A DNA stretch of 20,650 nucleotides from the NCBI GenBank assembly GCA_934643865.1, contig CAKUCX010000061.1:1-20650 (forward strand). The letters run 5' to 3'. The position numbers and the translations under genes were made by a program. Numbering within the stretch: the first letter of the stretch is position 1; each line of letters opens with the position of its first letter. This DNA is from an uncultured Kiritimatiellota bacterium (GTDB lineage Bacteria > Verrucomicrobiota > Kiritimatiellia > RFP12 > UBA1067). The notes beneath the pieces were generated by a model, which was given only the letters and a program-made list of their open reading frames with translations, was not told where the DNA came from and ran no database searches. Positions 13,748-20,650 of the stretch are shown here, piece by piece.

Positions 13748-15520
13748 TTACTTGTCCTCGGCCTCGCCGGGCTGCCACTCGACATTGCCGAACGCATCGT
13801 CGAACGCCGCGCCGAGGGACCCGAGCGCCGGGCCGCCCGCAGGCGCGGAGCTGGCGGACTCGACAGACGACGAACCCGCCGCCTCGGCCTCAAGCTCGCG
13901 GACCTGCTCGTCGGTCATGTTGACCGCCTTGATCGACAGGCCGATGCGGCGCTCGCCGCGGTCGATCTTGACCACGCGGGCCTCGACCTCCTGGCCGATC
14001 TGGAGGGCGTCCTTGACCTTCTCGATGCGCTGGTCGCTGATCTGGGAGATGTGGACGAGGCCGTCCACGCCCTCCTCAAGCTCGACGAACGCGCCGAAGG
14101 AGGCGACCTTCGAGACCTTGCCCTTGACGATCGAGCCGACCGCGTACTTCGAGGCGATGTCCGCCCACGGGTCGGGCTGGGCCTGCTTGAAGCCGAGCGA
14201 GATGCGCTGCTCCTTCGCGTTGACGTCGAGGACGATCGCCTCGACCTCCTGGCCCTTCTGCAGGCACTCCGACGGATGCGCCGGACGGCGCGTCCAGGAG
14301 ATGTCTGTGACGTGGATCATGCCGTCGATGCCGTCTTCAAGCTCGACGAACGCGCCGTACGGCGTGAAGTTGCGGACCTTGCCCTTCACGCGGCTGCCCA
14401 CCGGGTAGCGGTCCATCACGCTGTCCCACGGGTTCTCCTGCGTCTGGCGGATGCCGAGGGCGATCTTCTGGCTCTCGGGGTCGACCGAGAGGACCTGGAC
14501 CATGATCTCGTCGCCGACGTTGAGCATGTCGCTCGCGCGCGCGACGCGCTTCGTCCAGCTGAACTCGCTGATGTGGACGAGGCCCTCGATGCCGGGGGCG
14601 ATCTCGACGAACGCGCCGTAGGCGGCGAGGTTGACGACCTTGCCCTGCACGCGGCTGCCGACCGGGAACTGCTCGGAGATCGTCGTCCACGGGTTCTCCG
14701 TCGTCTGCTTGAGGCCGAGCGAGATGCGCTCCTTCTCGCGGTCCACGTCGAGGACCATGACGTCGAGCTCCTGGCCGACCTTGAGCATCTCGCTCGGGTG
14801 CTTGATGCGGCCCCAGCTCATGTCCGTGATGTGGAGGAGGCCGTCGATGCCGTCGAGGTCGATGAACGCGCCGAAGTCCGTGATGTTCTTCACGCGGCCC
14901 TTGCGGATCTCGCCCTTCTGGAGGGACGCGAGCAGCGCGGCCCTCTTCTCGGCCATCGTGCCCTCGATGAGCTCGCGGCGGGAAATGATGATGTTCCTGC
15001 GCTCGTTGGAGATCTTGATGACCTTGAAGTCGAACGACTGGCCGATGAAGGGCGTGAGGTCGCGCACGGGCGTGACGTCGACCTGGCTGCCGGGCAGGAA
15101 CGCCTCGACGCCGTCGATGTCGACGAGCAGGCCGCCGCGCACCTGGCTTTCGATCTTGCCGTTGACGACGCAGCCTTCCGTGTACTGCGCGAGCACCTTC
15201 TCCCAGCGGATCTGGTCGTCGGCCGCCTTCTTGGAGAGGACGACCATGCCGGTCTTGTCGTTTTCGAGGTCGCGGAGCATCACCTGGAACGTGAGGCCGG
15301 GCTTGACCGCCTCCTTGTCCGCGAATTCGTCGAGGGAGACCTGCCCCTCGCTCTTGTAGCCGATGTCGACGAACACGTCGTCGCCCTTGACTGCGGAAAC
15401 GGTCCCCTCGATGATGGAACCGGGCTTGAACTGCACGTCCTGCTCCGACGCCTGCTCCTTGAGGAACGCGGCGAACGTCGGCGACTTCTCCGCAGGCATC
15501 GTGGGTTTACGAATAGCCAT
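13748..15520 (-). CDS. rpsA: 30S ribosomal protein bS1
   Basis: A 590-residue RNA-binding ribosomal protein needed for binding and unfolding structured or weakly led mRNAs. Six S1 (OB-fold) domains can be counted at about 33-98, 116-188, 203-273, 288-360, 375-447 and 462-533. Domains 3-6 share the strong signature G-x-V-x-x-x-x-x-(Y/F)-GAF-(V/I). A Ser/Ala/Gly-rich tail (about 548-590) ending in acidic residues follows and is likely disordered. The ATG at 15520 has no Shine-Dalgarno. Its leader is rich in A and C, with an A5 run close to the start, as is known for E. coli rpsA, where S1 represses its own translation. An alternative ATG at 15499 also lacks a Shine-Dalgarno. Its promoter overlaps the end of the exonuclease gene, and rpmB follows 24 bp later. 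Confidence 0.96.
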   Translation of the reverse strand: MAIRKPTMPAEKSPTFAAFLKEQASEQDVQFKPGSIIEGTVSAVKGDDVFVDIGYKSEGQVSLDEFADKEAVKPGLTFQVMLRDLENDKTGMVVLSKKAADDQIRWEKVLAQYTEGCVVNGKIESQVRGGLLVDIDGVEAFLPGSQVDVTPVRDLTPFIGQSFDFKVIKISNERRNIIISRRELIEGTMAEKRAALLASLQKGEIRKGRVKNITDFGAFIDLDGIDGLLHITDMSWGRIKHPSEMLKVGQELDVMVLDVDREKERISLGLKQTTENPWTTISEQFPVGSRVQGKVVNLAAYGAFVEIAPGIEGLVHISEFSWTKRVARASDMLNVGDEIMVQVLSVDPESQKIALGIRQTQENPWDSVMDRYPVGSRVKGKVRNFTPYGAFVELEDGIDGMIHVTDISWTRRPAHPSECLQKGQEVEAIVLDVNAKEQRISLGFKQAQPDPWADIASKYAVGSIVKGKVSKVASFGAFVELEEGVDGLVHISQISDQRIEKVKDALQIGQEVEARVVKIDRGERRIGLSIKAVNMTDEQVRELEAEAAGSSSVESASSAPAGGPALGSLGAAFDDAFGNVEWQPGEAEDK

Positions 15521-15600
15521 GTAAGTGAACTTTTTGCTTGGTTTGTTGATGTTCGCGGTTTTCTGCCGCGCCTGCCCCGTCTTTGGGCGCAAGGAAGAAC

Positions 15601-15630
15601 AGTATATCACATTTTCGGCGCCGTGGGCAA
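15601..15630 (-). promoter_or_regulatory. rpsA promoter overlapping the exonuclease stop
   Basis: On the minus strand the -35 is TTGCCC (15625-15630) and the -10 TATACT (15601-15606), with an 18-bp spacer. The TGA immediately before the -10 is both the TGn extension and the stop codon of the exonuclease gene. The expected rpsA leader is about 75 nt. Confidence 0.65.
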
Positions 15631-16398
15631 GACGCCCTTCTCAAGGAGGTCGCTCACGATCATCCGCGCGTCCGTCTCGAAGTTCCCCTTCACGAACCAC
15701 CGCAGCCAGTTCTTCTCGTGGACGAAGAGGTCGCGGAGGCGCGCGCCCCTCTTCTGGCCGAAGTTGACGCACAGTTCGCCGTTGACCCAGCGCAGCAGCC
15801 CCCGGCGGTCTGCGTTGAGCGGGTCGCGCGGCACGAGGTACTCATCCATCTCCGACGCCGTCTTCGGCAGGTCGGGGTACTTCGCGAGCTGCGCCTTGAG
15901 GACGTCGAGCGTCGCGCGCGCGTCGGCCTCCGCCCCGTGCGCCCCCGCATGGTCGCGCCCGCAGTAGAACTTCACCGCCGCCGTCAGGTCGCGCGGCTCC
16001 TTCTTGTGGTAGATGCGCTGCACGTCTACGTGGCGGCGGTCGCCGGCGCCGAAGTTCCGCCCCGTGCGCGCGAACTCCTCCTCCAGGCAGGGGATGTCGA
16101 AGCGGTCCGCGTTGAACCCCGAGAGGTCGCACCCCCGGAAGAACGCCTCGATCTCGGCCGCCGCGTCCGCGAAGGTCGGGCAGTTCTTCACGATGTCGTC
16201 CGTGATGCCGTGGATCGCCGTCGTCTCCGGCGGGATCGGCATGCCGGGATTGAGGAGCCAGCACTTCTCCGTCTCCGTGCCGTCCGGCTCCACGCGGATC
16301 GCCGCAAGCTCGATGATGCGGTCCTGCCGCGCGTTCACGCCCGTCGACTCGATGTCGAAGACGACGAGCGGGCGGTCAAGGTCCAGTCCAAGTTTCAT
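15607..16398 (-). CDS. DnaQ-like 3'-5' exonuclease (DEDDh) with DUF3820-type C-terminal domain
   Basis: A 263-residue nuclease. The DEDDh motifs are complete: ExoI FDIESTG (Asp15, Glu17), ExoII GFNADRFDIPCL (Asp101), ExoIII HGAEAD (His154, Asp159). This family removes nucleotides from DNA or RNA 3' ends using two metal ions. The C-terminal part (about 200-255) reads VNFGQKRGARL, then NWLRWFVKGNF. It fits the small DUF3820 (QSregVF-like) domain seen at the end of Bacteroidetes exonucleases of similar size. The ATG at 16398 overlaps the stop of the upstream glycosidase-like gene as ATGA, which suggests translational coupling. A GGAG lies 10 nt upstream. Whether it acts in proofreading, repair or RNA turnover cannot be told; it is not fused to a polymerase. 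Confidence 0.9.
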   Translation of the reverse strand: MKLGLDLDRPLVVFDIESTGVNARQDRIIELAAIRVEPDGTETEKCWLLNPGMPIPPETTAIHGITDDIVKNCPTFADAAAEIEAFFRGCDLSGFNADRFDIPCLEEEFARTGRNFGAGDRRHVDVQRIYHKKEPRDLTAAVKFYCGRDHAGAHGAEADARATLDVLKAQLAKYPDLPKTASEMDEYLVPRDPLNADRRGLLRWVNGELCVNFGQKRGARLRDLFVHEKNWLRWFVKGNFETDARMIVSDLLEKGVLPTAPKM

Positions 16399-18221
16399 AG
16401 GGCCGTGTCTCCGTTTGAAAGGGGGCCGCGCACCGTCCAGTCGCGGGCGGGGACCGCGACGCGCTCGACCTCGGCCGGCGCGTCGTTGTAGTTCACGTAG
16501 ACGCGCGTCCCGTCCGCGTAGCGCGTGCGGAAGACGCCCGGCGCGAGCTCGTCGTGCCCCTCCATGTACTCGTACTGGAGGCGCCATACCTTCTGGTAGG
16601 CGTCGACGCCGCGCTTGATCGCCGCGACCGACCGCACGAGTTCGTCGTCCGTCGCGCACGTGAGGTCGACGTCACCCATCCAGTTCTTCCCCTTCCCCGG
16701 CGTCAGGAAGTTCGCGTGGAAGTAGAAACTCGGGCGCCCGCCGAACTCGATGGTCTTCAGTTCGCTCGCCCGCCCCTTGAGCGGCGCGTTGACCGTCGTC
16801 GTGTACGGGTTCGAGAGGATGATGCCGTTGTAGACGAGCTGGAACATCGGCACGAGCCGGTCCACGAGCCCCTTGTACGTCGCCGCGTCGAACGGCCGTG
16901 CGAACGAGACGTAGAGGACGTAGTCGAGCTGGCCCGCGTTCTGGTCGTAGGAGCCCTCGCTCGCGATGCCGCCGAACGTGTCGCGCCCAAGCTGCAGGAT
17001 GTGCCCCACCCACGCCGCGCTCTGCCGCTCGTTGAGCGGATGGCGCGGGTCGTCGCACCGCTCCGCCCCCACGCAGCTGTAGACGTCGAGGTAGTGGAGG
17101 CCCCGGAAGCCGAGCGCGCGCACCATCGGCATCTGCTGGAGGGCGAAGCGCTCGTAGGCGCGCTGCGGGCAGATCGTGTACATGCGCCCGCCGCCCCACG
17201 TCGTCCTGCCCCGGCGCAGCGTGCCGTCCGCGTTCTTTTCGCGGATGTACTCCGCATCCCAGCTGTCGGCGATCAGGTAGGCGTCGCGGTGGTTGCCGTG
17301 CGCGACGACCTCGTAGCCGAGCCCCTGCGCGTGCGCGATCGCCTCCCTCAGCTTCGCCTCGCCGCCGAGGCTCGGCTCGACGGGGAACACCTGCGGCCAG
17401 CGGCCGTCGTGCCCGCCCACGTTCCAGCCGACGAGGCAGAACTCCGCGCCGCCGATGCCCTGGCGCTTGAACGCATCGGCGATTTCCTTGAAGCGCTCGA
17501 ACGTGATGACGGGCTTCACCGGCGGCTCGTCCTTCACGGTCTGGTCGGGGACGGGGCTCGGCACCGGCTTCCACGCATGCCGCACGCGCACCTCCGGCCA
17601 CCGCGCCGCGTAGTCGAGGATCGGCTGCGCCTTCGCGCGCTCCCGGAGCGGCTTCACCGCCCCGCGCTTCAGCTGGTAGGCGCGGTAGGCGCGCGCCATG
17701 CCCGCGTAGTCCGCCTCCGCTCCCGCGAGCGGGACGAAGGACACCGCCAGGTCCTCGTACACGTCCTCCATGTGGAAGTCGTACGCCATCGAGAGCTCGT
17801 AGACGCCCTTCTTCAGCTCCACCGTGAAGGAGTAGTTGTAGGGCATGCCCGTCACGATCGCGACGAACGCCCCCTCGGGCAGCACCGCGCCGAAGAACGG
17901 CATGTGCGGACGCCCGCTCCGCCGCGCGCCGTCCCGCTCCCGCGCCTTGAAGGTGCCGAGTTCGCCGTCCGAATTGACCCAGTAGCCGGGCGACCCCGCC
18001 GGCACCCGCGCGCGCACGATCTTCACGCGCCGCAGGTTCTGCGGCAGCGACGCGCGCGCGATCCGCAGCGTCTCGCGCCCGTCCGCCGCCTCCAGCGCGA
18101 CGCGCCGCACCTCGCGCGTCCCGTCCGTCCGCTCGAACGCGACCTCCAGGTCCGCACCCGCCGCCGCGCACGCCGCGCACAGGGCCAGCGCGCCCATCAC
18201 GTATCCAAATGTGTTCTTCAT
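16395..18221 (-). CDS. Secreted glycosidase-like protein, GH101/DUF5696-like
   Basis: A 608-residue exported protein. The signal peptide has hydrophobic residues 6-21 and a cut near AAA-GAD. Residues 24-165 form a beta-sandwich. DYAGMARAYRAYQ (171-183) marks the link to a TIM barrel with AEFCLVGWN (269-277), YEVVAHGNHRDAY (303-315), MYTICPQRAYERFA (357-370), FRGLHYLDVYS (Asp379), FGGIASEGSYD (Glu422) and a terminal strand GTRVYVNYNDAPAEV. This order resembles GH101 endo-alpha-N-acetylgalactosaminidases and the related DUF5696 proteins. Asp379 and Glu422 would match nucleophile and acid/base. Mucin-type O-glycans are therefore a possible substrate, by inference. The ATG at 18221 has no Shine-Dalgarno but begins the signal peptide. 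A -10 box lies 8 nt upstream, inside the longer frame that starts at 18239. The stop overlaps the exonuclease start (ATGA). Confidence 0.75.
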   Translation of the reverse strand: MKNTFGYVMGALALCAACAAAGADLEVAFERTDGTREVRRVALEAADGRETLRIARASLPQNLRRVKIVRARVPAGSPGYWVNSDGELGTFKARERDGARRSGRPHMPFFGAVLPEGAFVAIVTGMPYNYSFTVELKKGVYELSMAYDFHMEDVYEDLAVSFVPLAGAEADYAGMARAYRAYQLKRGAVKPLRERAKAQPILDYAARWPEVRVRHAWKPVPSPVPDQTVKDEPPVKPVITFERFKEIADAFKRQGIGGAEFCLVGWNVGGHDGRWPQVFPVEPSLGGEAKLREAIAHAQGLGYEVVAHGNHRDAYLIADSWDAEYIREKNADGTLRRGRTTWGGGRMYTICPQRAYERFALQQMPMVRALGFRGLHYLDVYSCVGAERCDDPRHPLNERQSAAWVGHILQLGRDTFGGIASEGSYDQNAGQLDYVLYVSFARPFDAATYKGLVDRLVPMFQLVYNGIILSNPYTTTVNAPLKGRASELKTIEFGGRPSFYFHANFLTPGKGKNWMGDVDLTCATDDELVRSVAAIKRGVDAYQKVWRLQYEYMEGHDELAPGVFRTRYADGTRVYVNYNDAPAEVERVAVPARDWTVRGPLSNGDTAL

Positions 18222-18229
18222 GGCCGCAG

Positions 18230-18260
18230 AGTATATCATATCCGCTGCGCGCCGGGCCAA
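18230..18260 (-). promoter_or_regulatory. Promoter of the GH101-like gene, predicted leaderless
   Basis: The minus strand reads TGATATACT, an extended -10 with TATACT at 18230-18235. A weak -35, TTGGCC (18255-18260), lies 19 bp upstream. The -10 ends 8 nt before the ATG at 18221, so the mRNA would begin at or within a few bases of the start codon. Confidence 0.5.
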
Positions 18261-18324
18261 CAGGCCGCGCGGAAGCGCGACCCTCCCGTCGCAACCAGGC
18301 CGCCGCGCCCCTTCCGTCCAGATG

Positions 18325-20650
18325 CTATGCGTCGGCGGCGCGGTGCATCGTGACGGGGCTGAGGTCCTGCGAGCCGTCCGGGTGGACGGTGACCGTCCAG
18401 TCGAAGACGAGCGGGCAGCCCGGCAGGTTCGTGACGTGGACGGCGACGTCGCCCGTGGGCTGGCCGTGCGCGTCGCGTACCGCCTCCACGCGGAAGGCCG
18501 CCTGCGAATGCTCCGTCGCCCGGACCCCGTGGGCGGCCGCCTGCGTCCGAAGCGGCGCGACGCACCCCTGCGCGAGGCCGAGGATGACGTTCGCGATCTG
18601 CATCGGATGCGCCTCGCCGCAGAGCCACGTGGCCGCATCCCGGATCTGCTGCGACACCGAATAGGGATGTCCGCCGTCCCGCTTCTGGGCGTCCGCCGCC
18701 TCCAGGCCGTTCGCCGAGCTGTCGAGGTCAAGCGTCGTGCCGTCGGGCAGGAGGAACGAGAACGTGGAGGGCGCGTCGACGAGCCGGCGTTCGTTCGTCG
18801 CCACGTCGGTGAAGCCGTCCCGCATGCGGTGGATGTCCTTCGCGAGCTGTTCCTCCGCCTTTGCCGGATCCTGCGCCGACTGGATGCTGGTGACCGACAT
18901 CGGCTCGAACGGGTTGAGCGCCCGGGCCGGTTCGGGTACGCGCCCCTCCACGATGTCGAGGGCCGTCTGCGCATCGACGCCATACTTCCAGACCATCTCG
19001 ATGCACGCCGCGAAGCTGGGCGACAGGTTCGTCACGCCGATTGCCGCCAGGCGACTGGAATCGCCGAAGTCGAGGGCCGTGTGCAACGCCCGCGTCCGTT
19101 GCCGGGCGTCCTTGACGGCGAGGGCGCTGCGGATGTCCTGCGGGACCGGATTGCCCCATCCGGTCTTGAGGACGTTGTCGCGCGTCAGCTTCCCGCGCGC
19201 GGCGAGCGCAAGAAGGTCGTCGCGCCTGCCGATGAGGCGATTGACGACACTGGGGCTGTGCGCGCCCTCCAGGAGGGCGAGCGCGCGCACGACGCTCTCG
19301 CGGTACTTCGCCGGCATCGCGAGAACCGTGCAGCCGACGGACGCGGACTGGCGCGCCAGGCCCATGAACGCGACGAGTGGATGCGACGCCGCGAGCGTGC
19401 GCGCAAAGGCGTTCGGCTTCGGCAGCTTCCCGCCCGCCTCCAGCTTGAGGGAGAGGTCGTCGAAGACGAGCCGCTCCAGGAACCATCTCGACGCCGGCGG
19501 GAACGTCCTCGCGTCGCCCGCCGTCAGCTTCGCGTAGGCCGCGTCGAAACGCGCGAGCAGCGCCATGGCCTGTCCGTAGGTCTCCTGATCGCGCAGGAAG
19601 GCGGGGTAGTTGAAGAGGCGGCGCAGGCTGCTTTCCCCCATCTTCATGTGGTCGTTGAAGGCCTCCAGATCCGTGCCGCGCGCCGTCTCAAGCTCCTTCA
19701 TCCGCACAAGGCGTCCCGTCTCGGCCGTCGTCAGGCCCAGCCTCTCCGGCAGGCGCGAGAAGTCCCGCATGTCATAGTCGTGCTTCGTCGCGTCGGGGAA
19801 GGCGGTGACGCCCGTGGCGAACGACTGGACGGCGAGCGCGCCGTCCGGGGCGACGGTGAACGCGAGGTGGAGGCGCTGGGACGAGCCCGGGCCGAGCGTC
19901 TGCCGCCGGCCCTCGCCGTCGAGGATGGCCGGCAGCGGAACTTCGGCCTCGTAGGCGAAGCCGAGCGAACCGTCGGCTTCTTCCGAGAGGGTGAACGTGC
20001 GCGTGCCGCCGTTCGCCTGGGCCAGCGTGAAGCGGTCGAAGCCCTCTTCGTTCGGGAACATGCCGATCTCCCAATGGAGGGCGACCTTCTCCGTCTCCTG
20101 GCTGCAGAGCGCGACGATCCGCTCGGCGCGGGCCTTGAGATCGCGGGGGAGGTTCGCGAACGTCGCCGCGTCGTCGTGCGCGACATAGCGCGCGATCTGG
20201 TCCTTGGCCGCCGCGACGTCGTGCGTGAGACGCACCCCGTTCGGGAGGGTGACGTCGAGGCCGCGCACGATGTCCTTGTCGAAGACCGGCGTCAGGCCGT
20301 TCGGCTGTCCGCCCATCTTCGCGCGTTCGTTTGCGTAGACATCCCGCAGGCCGTCGGCGACGTGCGCGCGCACGCTTGCGGCGAAGGCCGCGTCGTCCTG
20401 CAGGACGGGAAGGCTGCGCACCTCCTGCATCAGCCGGGAGACGGTGGCATTGGCAGGGCCTATCAGGAGGCTCCGCTTCGGCGAGAGGGCGAAGGCCGCC
20501 GTCGGCAGGCGCGTCGCGTCCAGAAGCGTCCGGCCGACGGCCGTCGCGAAGTCGGGGCCGGCGGCGTCCGGCGCGCGCAGGGCGTCGGCGAGGGCGCGCG
20601 CGGCGGCGAACAGCGCCGTCGTGCGCGGGTTGCCCGCCTCCTGGCAGAAA
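18325..20650 (-). CDS. Large protein of unknown function, 5' end outside the window
   Basis: The frame is open from the stop at 18325 to the window edge (774 residues visible), so the start is not seen. The ATG at 20430 is internal: readable, coding-like sequence continues upstream. I recognise no family. There are no transmembrane segments and few cysteines. Two copies of a module can be discerned. One lies at about 20367-19816, starting DGLRDVYANER, then TLPNGVRL, and ending LAFTVAPDGAL. The other lies at about 18834-18328, starting DGFTDVATNER, then LLPDGTTL, and ending FDWTVTVHPDGS. A helical stretch of about 320 residues lies between them. The downstream GH101-like gene has its own promoter 100 bp after the stop, so the two need not be linked. 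A cytoplasmic or effector-like role is possible but unsupported. Confidence 0.7.
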   Translation of the reverse strand, partial: FCQEAGNPRTTALFAAARALADALRAPDAAGPDFATAVGRTLLDATRLPTAAFALSPKRSLLIGPANATVSRLMQEVRSLPVLQDDAAFAASVRAHVADGLRDVYANERAKMGGQPNGLTPVFDKDIVRGLDVTLPNGVRLTHDVAAAKDQIARYVAHDDAATFANLPRDLKARAERIVALCSQETEKVALHWEIGMFPNEEGFDRFTLAQANGGTRTFTLSEEADGSLGFAYEAEVPLPAILDGEGRRQTLGPGSSQRLHLAFTVAPDGALAVQSFATGVTAFPDATKHDYDMRDFSRLPERLGLTTAETGRLVRMKELETARGTDLEAFNDHMKMGESSLRRLFNYPAFLRDQETYGQAMALLARFDAAYAKLTAGDARTFPPASRWFLERLVFDDLSLKLEAGGKLPKPNAFARTLAASHPLVAFMGLARQSASVGCTVLAMPAKYRESVVRALALLEGAHSPSVVNRLIGRRDDLLALAARGKLTRDNVLKTGWGNPVPQDIRSALAVKDARQRTRALHTALDFGDSSRLAAIGVTNLSPSFAACIEMVWKYGVDAQTALDIVEGRVPEPARALNPFEPMSVTSIQSAQDPAKAEEQLAKDIHRMRDGFTDVATNERRLVDAPSTFSFLLPDGTTLDLDSSANGLEAADAQKRDGGHPYSVSQQIRDAATWLCGEAHPMQIANVILGLAQGCVAPLRTQAAAHGVRATEHSQAAFRVEAVRDAHGQPTGDVAVHVTNLPGCPLVFDWTVTVHPDGSQDLSPVTMHRAADA

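Noticed and set aside
13625..15967. 780-residue plus-strand frame over rpsA and rpmB
   Set aside because: A periodic Leu/Asp/Val/Arg pattern that mirrors the S1 repeats on the other strand; rpsA is certain.
18222..18324. Hairpin-like GC stretches after the partial gene
   Set aside because: Stems are 4-5 bp and interrupted; not distinguishable from GC-rich background.
16554..18353. 599-residue plus-strand frame opposite the GH101-like gene
   Set aside because: Antisense shadow rich in Arg, Val and Glu; no Shine-Dalgarno or recognisable motif.
1..20650. CRISPR arrays, tRNA or rRNA genes, transposases, phage genes
   Set aside because: None were seen on reading both strands: no spaced direct repeats, no cloverleaf with CCA end, no transposase or integrase motifs.

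Overview
The window is a high-GC bacterial chromosome segment. I infer a member of the Verrucomicrobiota/Kiritimatiellota (possibly a host-associated Kiritimatiellia). The reasons are a density of secreted beta-rich proteins (autotransporter-like strand repeats, LamG/concanavalin-like, FN3-like), a short PEP-CTERM protein, two unrelated secreted TIM-barrel-type glycosidase candidates, and a DnaQ-type exonuclease with a Bacteroidetes/Verrucomicrobia-style C-terminal extension. There is no rRNA or tRNA gene, insertion sequence, CRISPR array or phage module. The lineage call comes from protein character only, without any database search.

Layout. Bases 1-288 hold a three-unit octamer repeat and a strong-looking promoter whose spacer is almost pure G. 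They precede a secreted autotransporter-like protein (289-1359). Converging on it is a secreted glycosidase-like protein (1417-3687, minus). A 170-bp divergent region (3688-3857) separates this gene from a plus-strand run of seven closely spaced genes (3858-12679). In order these are a LamG-type secreted protein, two further secreted proteins, a PEP-CTERM protein, an 807-residue membrane protein with C-terminal TPRs, a 776-residue FN3/jelly-roll secreted protein, and recO. The gaps are 26-78 bp, and a GNRA-capped hairpin sits between the PEP-CTERM gene and the TPR gene. This run looks like a cell-surface or export operon with a DNA repair gene at its end. It is the best candidate for an undescribed system here.

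From 12676 onward everything is on the minus strand. First is an OmpR-type response regulator that overlaps the recO stop, with no kinase nearby. Then, read 5' to 3' on the minus strand, come a large partial protein of unknown function (entering from beyond the right edge), a secreted GH101/DUF5696-like protein, a DnaQ-like exonuclease joined to it by ATGA, rpsA (bS1), rpmB (bL28) and a perfect 16-bp hairpin.

Regulation visible in the sequence: six predicted promoters all carry a TGn extension before the -10. Two of them (response regulator; GH101-like gene) put the -10 only 7-8 nt from the ATG with no Shine-Dalgarno, which predicts leaderless mRNAs. The plus-strand operon instead uses purine-rich Shine-Dalgarno sites, and these decided most start codons (several lie a few codons inside the longest open frame).
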